From positions 3,757,339 through 3,821,338 of the forward strand of contig NZ_DS544873.1 of NCBI RefSeq assembly GCF_000154725.1: a stretch of 64,000 nt of DNA, given 5' to 3'. Each line of letters opens with the position of its first letter. Position 1 is the first letter of the stretch. This stretch comes from Kordia algicida OT-1. GTDB lineage: Bacteria > Bacteroidota > Bacteroidia > Flavobacteriales > Flavobacteriaceae. Both the position numbers and the translations under genes were made by a program. Below are positions 43,746-49,794 of this stretch, one piece after another. Below the pieces are notes generated by a model, which made no database searches, was not told the origin of the DNA, and was given only the letters and a program-made list of their open reading frames with translations.

Positions 43746-43832
43746 GTGCAAAACGTAAAATTTACATATCGAAAAGGTGCCGGAAACATTCCGACATACG
43801 ACTTTGGTTTTACCAGTTGTATCTTTAAATAA
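43746..43832 (+). CDS. Mini-ORF 1 in the island leader (28 aa)
   Basis: Starts with GTG at 43746 after an A-rich, unstructured stretch and encodes a 28-aa peptide that begins V-Q-N-V-K-F-T-Y-R-K-G and ends T-S-C-I-F-K. The stop is 18 nt before the first base of terminator 1, so a ribosome paused at the end of the ORF would sit against the terminator stem. No similarity recognised. The non-ATG start makes translation uncertain. Confidence 0.4.
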   Translation: MQNVKFTYRKGAGNIPTYDFGFTSCIFK

Positions 43833-43850
43833 TATAGATATCACATCATA

Positions 43851-43883
43851 AAAACCCGAGTCATAAAAAGCTCGGGTTTTTTT
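43851..43883 (+). terminator. Terminator 1 in the island leader
   Basis: Perfect 10-bp stem AAAACCCGAG / CTCGGGTTTT with a 10-nt loop and a run of seven T. Strong intrinsic terminator located before all genes of the island. Confidence 0.9.
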
Positions 43884-43991
43884 ATGCATTATTTTCAAAA
43901 TATGGTCAAAACAGTATCAAGACATATCGCAACAAACACTGCAAACATGCAGGGAATGTTCATTTTAGAACCAAACTATTCTTTGGAATAA
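43884..43991 (+). CDS. Mini-ORF 2 in the island leader (29-35 aa)
   Basis: In-frame ATGs at 43884 (touching the T-run of terminator 1) and 43902. Both lead to a peptide ending M-F-I-L-E-P-N-Y-S-L-E. The stop is 25 nt before terminator 2. A transcript must pass terminator 1 to contain it. No similarity recognised. Confidence 0.4.
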   Translation: MHYFQNMVKTVSRHIATNTANMQGMFILEPNYSLE

Positions 43992-44016
43992 AGAATACAT
44001 ATACAACAGTATCAAA

Positions 44017-44052
44017 GCTCGGTTCTACGTAAGAATCGGGCTTTTCTGTTTT
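44017..44052 (+). terminator. Terminator 2 in the island leader
   Basis: Ten-pair stem GCTCGGTTCT / AGAATCGGGC (two G-T pairs), 5-nt loop, followed by TTTTCTGTTTT. Confidence 0.75.
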
Positions 44053-44400
44053 AGTGAAGCTCAGTTTTGAGAAGTCTGAAAGACGCACACAAAGCTGTAA
44101 GTTGAACTAATCCCAATGAAAATTGGGATCTTAAATTATGAATTTGAATTAATTATTTGTCATTTCGAGCGCAGTCGAGAAACCTTTAAAACCTAAATTT
44201 TTTTAAGAAATCTTAAAATGCTCAATTTGATACTTTGGTCAAGAAAAAGTAATAAAAATAACACAACAAAAACCTAGAAATCGTGTAGCGACACAAAACG
44301 AAAAAAGATGAATTTAATCAAACAAATGGAACGACTGTAAACTCGGGAGTGTGTTTTCAGTACCAACAAAAAAGAATTTTTAACGCATAAAAAAACAAAC

Positions 44401-44514
44401 ATGCAACAGCAAACACAAGTATTCAAATTTTTTACTGAAAACAACATTCAAAAGAGACAGTCATGGAAACATCACAAATACATCGAAAGCATAAATCGAA
44501 GTCCAGAAGATTAA
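44401..44514 (+). CDS. Possible mini-ORF 3 overlapping the PcfJ-like start (37 aa)
   Basis: ATG at 44401 opens a 37-codon frame, rich in Q, K and N, that ends at 44512-44514 and overlaps the first 52 nt of the PcfJ-like gene in a different frame. This could couple translation to the downstream start or could be chance. No similarity recognised. Confidence 0.25.
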   Translation: MQQQTQVFKFFTENNIQKRQSWKHHKYIESINRSPED

Positions 44515-45770
44515 AAGAAAAACTCGCCGAAAAGGCAAAAGAAGCAGCATTACAAGAAAGCTTACAAAGACATAACAAAGCTAAAAAAGTACTGTTTCCG
44601 GCATTAATAGAAAAGATTTTTGAAGGGAAAGAACGCGCAAATTATGAACATGGTTCGTTAGCATATATATTACAAAATCACTTCAATTCGCTCAACAAAA
44701 AAAAGCAATCACGCAGACGTGAAGCTTTCCGAGAAATACTATTGCACTTGTACAAAAAACGTTGTACAAAACTATTGCGAAACGAAGAACACTTACGTTC
44801 CATTTACGAAATAGCTTGGTTTGGTGGAAACTATGTAAAAGACGTAACAACTTGGAAGCGAAAAAGTCACAATGCCGAAAAACAGCTCAAAGATTTGGTA
44901 AAACACTGCTTTGCAAAATATGAAGTGCCAGCGTTTATGTACGAAGCTTGGTTTGACATCAATCGTAAATACATGTCATGGTTTATTGACTTAGGTAGAG
45001 GACAAAGTGTAAAAACACTATCAAAAGTTCCTGTTCGGCTAACCAAAAAAGGAGCACATCAATTCTTGCAAGCACCTGCAAATTATACCATCGAAATGGC
45101 ATTGCGTAGAGCGCAAGCGTTAGCCTTTGGAAATGATGAATTACTAGCAGAACGCATTGCATGTACAGCATTAAGCCGAAACGGATTTCAACACGAGTCT
45201 TTTTGGGAAACAGTCATTCAGTTCTTTATGAAGCAAACCATGTTGGATTTTAACAAAATGACTGAAATCATCGATTATTTAAGTCACTGTATCCGACAAA
45301 ATGCAGCGTATTCCATCAAAGGAAGAACCATTACATCACTCACAAGACAATCGGACGAATGGCACACTGAACAAGCAATTCACAGGGCAAGTATGGTGGA
45401 AGTATTCACATGGAAACCAACACTAAACAGTTCGTACGTAATCGTAAATCGAAGTGAAAAAGATGTAAAAAAATATCGATTATTCGAGTTGTGTTCCTCC
45501 AAAGAACTCATTGCTGAAGGACGAAAAATGAATCACTGTGTAGCTTCATACGCACGTTCATGTTGTGTAAAAGTCACCAGCATTTATTCATTGCGATGCA
45601 CAAGTTTTTCAAAAGGACACGAAACATTAGCTACGATCGAAATGGACATTCGATCACAAACAATAGTGCAAGCAAAAGCACGATTTAACAAGCCAATTTC
45701 AGCAGTTGCCAAAAAAATTATGAAAGATTGGGCAGCACATCACGATCTCAAAATCGGGAAATGGCTTTAA
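44463..45770 (+). CDS. PcfJ-like protein
   Basis: Protein of 435 aa with a very basic N-terminus (K/R-rich, residues 5-45), a helical middle and a C-terminal PcfJ-type domain. The hallmark GRKMNHCVASYARSC is at about residues 354-367, with H358 and C359, followed by ETLATIEMD. PcfJ is named after a gene of the conjugative plasmid pCF10; its activity is unknown. The basic N-terminus suggests RNA or ribosome contact. It is the first large gene after the two-terminator leader and lies 10 nt before rtcB, so the two are cotranscribed. A role in rRNA repair is inference from context. Confidence 0.8.
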   Translation: METSQIHRKHKSKSRRLKEKLAEKAKEAALQESLQRHNKAKKVLFPALIEKIFEGKERANYEHGSLAYILQNHFNSLNKKKQSRRREAFREILLHLYKKRCTKLLRNEEHLRSIYEIAWFGGNYVKDVTTWKRKSHNAEKQLKDLVKHCFAKYEVPAFMYEAWFDINRKYMSWFIDLGRGQSVKTLSKVPVRLTKKGAHQFLQAPANYTIEMALRRAQALAFGNDELLAERIACTALSRNGFQHESFWETVIQFFMKQTMLDFNKMTEIIDYLSHCIRQNAAYSIKGRTITSLTRQSDEWHTEQAIHRASMVEVFTWKPTLNSSYVIVNRSEKDVKKYRLFELCSSKELIAEGRKMNHCVASYARSCCVKVTSIYSLRCTSFSKGHETLATIEMDIRSQTIVQAKARFNKPISAVAKKIMKDWAAHHDLKIGKWL

Positions 45771-45780
45771 AATTTAGGTT

Positions 45781-47178
45781 ATGGCAAAATTAAAATTACG
45801 AGGTAAAGACCTCATAGAAATAGGATATCCACAAACAGGAAAAGTCATCAGTATTGCTATGGAAGTAATGCTGCGAAACTTTAAGCGTGAACGGAAAGAC
45901 AAAGTTATACAACGCTTAAAAACCATCCTTAAAGATCCTGAAAAATATTTGGGAGATGGAGTTGTTGGCAGAATCGCCGAAGAACTCACAACTCCCGTAC
46001 AAGTGGAAGGAAAACAATTAGAAACAAAACGTGCGCCGTTTACCATATTTGGCGAAAACGGAATTGCCGAAGAAGCAAAACATCAACTGTACACGGCGTT
46101 AAAATTACCAATTGCAAAAGCAGGTGCATTAATGCCTGACGGACATGCAGGTTACGGTTTGCCAATTGGTGGCGTATTAGCCGCAAAAAACGCCGTAATT
46201 CCGTATGGAGTTGGTGTAGACATTGGTTGCAGAATGTGTTTATCCATCTATGACATTCCAATTTCATACTTGGAAGGTCACAAAGACAAATATGTAAACA
46301 TGTTGCAAGAACATACCAAATTTGGAGGTTTTGAAACACACAAACGTATCAACGATCATGAAATCTTTGAGCGTTCAGAATTCAAAGAAATTCCAACGGT
46401 AAAAAAACTGTTCAAAAAAGCATATACGCAACTTGGTTCTTCAGGAGGTGGAAATCACTTTGTAGAATTTGGAATCGTAGATGTTTCTGATGAACACAAC
46501 GAATTCAACGTTCCTGTCGGGAAATATTTGGGAATTCTGTCACATAGTGGATCGCGTGGTTTGGGCGCAAACATTGCAAAACATTACACAAAATTAGCAA
46601 TCAAGCAAACGCCGTTACCTGGAGAAGCGAAAAACCTAGCGTGGCTCGATCTCAATACGCACGACGGACAAGAATATTGGCTAGCAATGAATCTTGCAGG
46701 AGATTACGCTTCGGCGTGTCATCACGACATTCACAAGCGTTTAGGAAAGGCGTTAGGTGCAAGACCGTTAGCAATGGTTGAAAATCATCACAATTTTGCT
46801 TGGAAAGAAATCGTCAATGGAGAAGAACTCATTATACACCGAAAAGGAGCAACACCAGCGCAAAAAGGTGTCTTAGGAATCATTCCAGGATCCATGACAG
46901 CACCAGGATTCATCGTTCGTGGAACGGGAAACAAACATTCGTTGCAATCGGCTTCTCACGGAGCAGGACGACAATTATCAAGGCGAAAAGCCAAGCAAAC
47001 CATCACGCAAAGTGACATCAAAAAACAATTAAAAGACCATGGAGTTACTTTAATTGGTGGCGGAATTGACGAAGCGCCAATGGCATACAAAAATATTCAT
47101 CATGTCATGGGCAATCAAACCGAATTGGTAGAAGTTGTAGGAAGTTTTACACCAAAAATTGTTCGTATGGATCGCTAA
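45781..47178 (+). CDS. rtcB: RtcB-family RNA ligase (RtcB2-like)
   Basis: 465-aa GTP-dependent ligase that joins RNA 2',3'-cyclic-phosphate or 3'-phosphate ends to 5'-OH ends. Expected metal ligands and the guanylylation site are present: D147 and C150 (VGVDIGC), H226 (GGGNHFVEF), H255 (LSHSGSRG), H336 (ENHHNFA), and H393 in ASHGAGR, equivalent to the guanylylated His of archaeal RtcB. It follows the PcfJ-like gene by 10 nt. The nearby prfH points to the RtcB2 branch that heals damaged rRNA rather than tRNA splicing. No archease gene in the window. Confidence 0.93.
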   Translation: MAKLKLRGKDLIEIGYPQTGKVISIAMEVMLRNFKRERKDKVIQRLKTILKDPEKYLGDGVVGRIAEELTTPVQVEGKQLETKRAPFTIFGENGIAEEAKHQLYTALKLPIAKAGALMPDGHAGYGLPIGGVLAAKNAVIPYGVGVDIGCRMCLSIYDIPISYLEGHKDKYVNMLQEHTKFGGFETHKRINDHEIFERSEFKEIPTVKKLFKKAYTQLGSSGGGNHFVEFGIVDVSDEHNEFNVPVGKYLGILSHSGSRGLGANIAKHYTKLAIKQTPLPGEAKNLAWLDLNTHDGQEYWLAMNLAGDYASACHHDIHKRLGKALGARPLAMVENHHNFAWKEIVNGEELIIHRKGATPAQKGVLGIIPGSMTAPGFIVRGTGNKHSLQSASHGAGRQLSRRKAKQTITQSDIKKQLKDHGVTLIGGGIDEAPMAYKNIHHVMGNQTELVEVVGSFTPKIVRMDR

Positions 47179-47236
47179 ATACTTTTTGTCATTCCTGCGT
47201 AGGCAGGAATCCAAAAGAAACTGAAATACAAATTGC

Positions 47237-47338
47237 ATCAGGGCATTTCCTCCAAGAAAATTGGAGGTCAGGCTGTCGCTACTCGCTCTCCCAAATTTAT
47301 TGGGAGGAGCTCAGACATGCCGCTCCATCCTTAATGCA
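47237..47338. repeat. Pair of hairpins inside a larger imperfect inverted repeat
   Basis: CCTCCAA-GAAAA-TTGGAGG (47249-47267) and CTCCCAA-ATTTA-TTGGGAG (47288-47306), flanked by GCATCAGGGCAT and a partly complementary ATGCCGCTCCATCCTTAATGC. Looks like a degenerate dispersed repeat. Confidence 0.5.
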
Positions 47339-47498
47339 ATATCAAAGATCACTTTAGTTTTATTCAGTAACATTATGCTGAGCAAAGCCGAAGCAGAGTT
47401 GCGTCTTCACAAAAATATCAGGGAAATCAAGGTTCTCTTGGTTTCTTTGGTATTCTAAAAAGAAGGTGTAAAAGAAATGAAACTAAATAAAATATAAA

Positions 47499-47635
47499 CG
47501 TCACTTCGAGTGATTTTTCGAAATATAATGAAGAAAAATTGTATCGAGAAGTACTTAGAAATTCAAAATGTAAAATATGATACTTCAAAGTAGTTCTCGA
47601 TACACCAAATCACAGATTTGCCACTCGAACTGACG
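47499..47635. repeat. Nested palindromic element, copy 2
   Basis: Outer arms CGTCACTTCGAGTG (47499-47512) and CACTCGAACTGACG (47622-47635) pair at 13 of 14. Inner arms GTATCGAGAA (47541-47550) and TTCTCGATAC (47594-47603) pair perfectly. Same arms as the element at 40277-40399. Confidence 0.85.
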
Positions 47636-47655
47636 TAAAGAAATCTAAAAATCGT

Positions 47656-47728
47656 CATAGCGAATGAAATGAAGCTATCTGCTACTATATAAACAGATTA
47701 CTTCGTCGTTTTCTCCTCGTAATGACAA
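47656..47728. repeat. GTCATAGCGAATGAAATGAAG element, copy 1
   Basis: GTCATAGCGAATGAAATGAAG at the left and ACAGATTACTTCGTCGTTTTC plus CTCCTCGTAATGAC at the right. The ends are imperfectly inverted (GTCAT...ATGAC). Related to the core of the element at 49528-49647. Confidence 0.7.
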
Positions 47729-47741
47729 AAAAACAACAAAA

Positions 47742-48296
47742 ATGGCAACATATACAAACGACATATTATTCATTCAAGCATTAGACAGCTATTCGTATGA
47801 CTTAGAACAATGTATCGAAAAACTACAATATGTTTTAGGAGGAAACGATCATGCAGGAGCGAGTAACTTAATGGGAAGAATTTATCATGAACAATTACAC
47901 GATTACAAAAATGCATGCGAATACTATCACCGAGCATTGTGTATAGATCACGAATATGTAGAAACCTATTACTACTATCCGTTCTTACTAATTGACGTTT
48001 GCGACTATGCAGAAGCAGAACACGTATTGGAAGTTGGATTCTCATTAGTACAAACTGACAAAGCACGTTTGCACTACATAAAGGCAATTCTTTTAGAGAA
48101 AAAAGAACAGTTTAAAGAAGCAAAGAAGTGCTTGAAAAAGTCAAAACACGTATCATTAAACAACGATCACAGATACTTTATTGACAATCAATTAAAACGT
48201 GTAAATGAAAAATTGAAGGTAATAAAGAAGTTAAAAAAGAAAGAAGAATTAAAAAAAATTAGAGCTAACACGAAATTCAATTCAATGTTAGACTGA
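47742..48296 (+). CDS. TPR-like protein (184 aa) in the RtcB/PrfH island
   Basis: Soluble, aromatic- and His-rich helical protein with tetratricopeptide-like pairs. Segments such as ASNLMGRIYHEQLHDYKNAC, ALCIDHEYVETYYYYPFLL and LHYIKAILLEKKEQFKEAKK follow the TPR hydrophobic pattern. The C-terminus (about 150-175) is a lysine-rich coiled coil. TPR proteins are usually binding scaffolds. The position between rtcB and prfH suggests a partner of that system, but no direct evidence. It is separated from rtcB by 563 bp of repeats and from prfH by 73 bp. Confidence 0.72.
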   Translation: MATYTNDILFIQALDSYSYDLEQCIEKLQYVLGGNDHAGASNLMGRIYHEQLHDYKNACEYYHRALCIDHEYVETYYYYPFLLIDVCDYAEAEHVLEVGFSLVQTDKARLHYIKAILLEKKEQFKEAKKCLKKSKHVSLNNDHRYFIDNQLKRVNEKLKVIKKLKKKEELKKIRANTKFNSMLD

Positions 48297-48369
48297 TATG
48301 ATTTATGGTTAGGATTCCAAACTCTTGATTCGTTAATCAAACTCATATCAAAATAAAAATATAGAAATT

Positions 48370-48966
48370 ATGGACAATCAATTTTGGGTACAAATTTCCT
48401 CAGGTTCAGGACCTGAAGAATGCTGTCTCGCCGTAAAATACTTAACAGAAAAGCTATCACGATTACCAAATTATACATTCAATGTCATCGAATTGGTTGC
48501 TACAAAATACCAAAACTACAAATCAGTTTGGTTGCGTGCCACAGGCGATTCGGCAGAGTTTAAAAATCATTGGCAAGGAAGTATTCAATTTATTTTCAGA
48601 AGTCCGTATCGCGCACATCATCAGCGTAAAAACTGGTTTGTTGATGTAAAAGTATACGTGATGCCAACACAAATTTCATGGTCTCCAAAAGAGATTCAAG
48701 TGAAAACGGCACGAAGTTCTGGAGCTGGCGGACAACATGTAAATAAAGTAGAAACTGCTGTAAGTATGATACACATTCCAACAGGAATCACTGTGCAAGC
48801 AAGCGAAGAACGCTCGCAATTTTTAAACAAAAAACTAGCATTTGCACGATTAGATATTGCAATAAAAGCACAAAATCAAAAGCAACAAAACGCGATCGAA
48901 AAGCAAAAGTGGATGCAACACAAACAGTTGCAATTAGGAAATCCGGTGCAAGTTTTTAAAAAATAA
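48370..48966 (+). CDS. prfH: Peptide chain release factor-like protein PrfH
   Basis: 198-aa RF-H homologue. It keeps the catalytic GGQ tripeptide (G120-G121-Q122 in [12 protein letters not shown]) and the surrounding [16 protein letters not shown] block, but is much shorter than RF1/RF2 and lacks the N-terminal domain. Known background: prfH genes neighbour rtcB in several bacteria, and PrfH with RtcB2 is reported to act on ribosomes whose decoding centre has been cut, PrfH releasing the stalled peptide. The gene is 7 nt before the nucleotidyltransferase-like gene, hence cotranscribed. No stop-codon-reading motif was seen. Confidence 0.92.
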   Translation: MDNQFWVQISSGSGPEECCLAVKYLTEKLSRLPNYTFNVIELVATKYQNYKSVWLRATGDSAEFKNHWQGSIQFIFRSPYRAHHQRKNWFVDVKVYVMPTQISWSPKEIQVKTARSSGAGGQHVNKVETAVSMIHIPTGITVQASEERSQFLNKKLAFARLDIAIKAQNQKQQNAIEKQKWMQHKQLQLGNPVQVFKK

Positions 48967-48973
48967 TACCATT

Positions 48974-49522
48974 ATGGGAGCACCACATAATAAAAAAAGA
49001 TATGGTGAAGTATGGTTGCAAGACCGTATTTCACTTTCCTTACTAGAATTACAATTTCTGCGAGAATTTGTAATTCTATCTGGAGGTTGGGCTTGGCATT
49101 TTTTATCGCCAGAAGGACATACAGAATACAAACACGCGCACGATCATAAAGATATTGATGTTTTTATAAATCCGAAAAATGTTGCCGAAGTGATGTGTAT
49201 TTTACAACAACGAAATTTTAAAAAAGTATGGACACGATATGATCATTTACAAAGCGATGAAAACTTTAGACGCTATGAAAAAACGGTTGAAACCAAAACG
49301 GGAAAATCAATCCGAATTACGATAGATTTCTTTGTAAAACAAGATGTTCCATCGCGAATAGTGAAAGATTGGACTATTGTTGATCCTACATTTTTATTGA
49401 GTTTATATAGTAATATTCATTCAAGTGACAAATGTTGGGCAGTGCAATCATCCATCAAATTATTAGCAAAAAATATAGATCCGTTAGATCGTGAAGAATT
49501 GGTAACGATTCCAAAAGAGTAA
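48974..49522 (+). CDS. Nucleotidyltransferase-fold protein linked to PrfH (182 aa)
   Basis: Small protein of the minimal nucleotidyltransferase type. It has GG at residues 37-38 in ILSGGWAWHFL, the paired acidic residues D60 and D62 in KDIDVFI, and a third acidic residue D118 in RITIDFF: a complete hG[GS]-(x)n-DhDh-D triad. The GGWA...H...DIDV layout recalls lincosamide and aminoglycoside nucleotidyltransferases. The first residues are basic. It follows prfH by 7 nt, so its substrate may be an RNA end or another component of the damaged ribosome. This is inference; drug modification remains an alternative. Confidence 0.8.
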   Translation: MGAPHNKKRYGEVWLQDRISLSLLELQFLREFVILSGGWAWHFLSPEGHTEYKHAHDHKDIDVFINPKNVAEVMCILQQRNFKKVWTRYDHLQSDENFRRYEKTVETKTGKSIRITIDFFVKQDVPSRIVKDWTIVDPTFLLSLYSNIHSSDKCWAVQSSIKLLAKNIDPLDREELVTIPKE

Positions 49523-49527
49523 AATTG

Positions 49528-49647
49528 TTTGGAAAGTGACTTTTTGGGAAACGTCATAGCGAATGAAATGAAGTAATCTGTTAATTGATTACTTCGTCGT
49601 TTCTCCTCTTAAAGATGTTTCAAATAAAGTAAAAGTCGCTTTCCAAA
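49528..49647. repeat. MITE-like inverted-repeat element after the island
   Basis: Terminal arms TTTGGAAAGTGACTTTT (49528-49544) and AAAAGTCGCTTTCCAAA (49631-49647) pair at 16 of 17. Nested inside is GTCATAGCGAATGAAAT with a perfect core GAAGTAATC / GATTACTTC (49570-49595). 120 bp, no coding capacity. Confidence 0.8.
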
Positions 49648-49794
49648 TAAAATTTAGTTACTAACGTTGATTAGAAACGCAATTGTCTTCACCATTATAA
49701 AAAAATCTATTTCCCATTTTCAGAACTCTCAAAACCAAGTAGAGTTATTAGTGCATTAGTAATGGTGGAAGGAATTTCTAAGAAAAAGAAATAA

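Larger units (their letters stand above)
43659..44462 (+). promoter_or_regulatory. 765-nt leader of the RtcB/PrfH island with two mini-ORF/terminator modules
   Basis: A promoter at 43660-43692 is followed by mini-ORF 1 (43746-43832), terminator 1 (43851-43883), mini-ORF 2 (43884 or 43902 to 43991), terminator 2 (44017-44052), a further hairpin ATCCCAAT-GAAA-ATTGGGAT (44110-44129), and a possible third mini-ORF (44401-44514) that overlaps the start of the PcfJ-like gene. A GTCATTTCGAGCGCAGTCGAGAAA repeat fragment sits at 44159-44182. The order promoter, short ORF, terminator, twice in a row, suggests transcription attenuation of the downstream genes. Independent small transcripts are the alternative. 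Confidence 0.55.
47179..47741. other. 563-bp repeat-filled gap between rtcB and the TPR-like gene
   Basis: No gene. It holds the hairpin ATTCCTGC-GTAG-GCAGGAAT (47191-47210), two hairpins at 47249-47267 and 47288-47306, an ATGCTGAGCAAAGCCGAAGCA box at 47374 (also at 42742), a nested palindrome (47499-47635) and a GTCATAGCGAATGAAATGAAG element (47656-47728). The insertions may have split an originally compact operon. Confidence 0.7.

Noticed and set aside
43746-43991. Type I toxin-antitoxin small peptides in the island leader
   Set aside because: Neither mini-peptide has the hydrophobic membrane helix of type I toxins.
47191-47210. Hairpin after rtcB as an intrinsic terminator
   Set aside because: Stem is perfect but no T-tract follows; the same sequence is a dispersed repeat.
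47261-47458. 65-codon frame in the gap after rtcB
   Set aside because: Made of dispersed repeat sequence and hairpins; no family resemblance.
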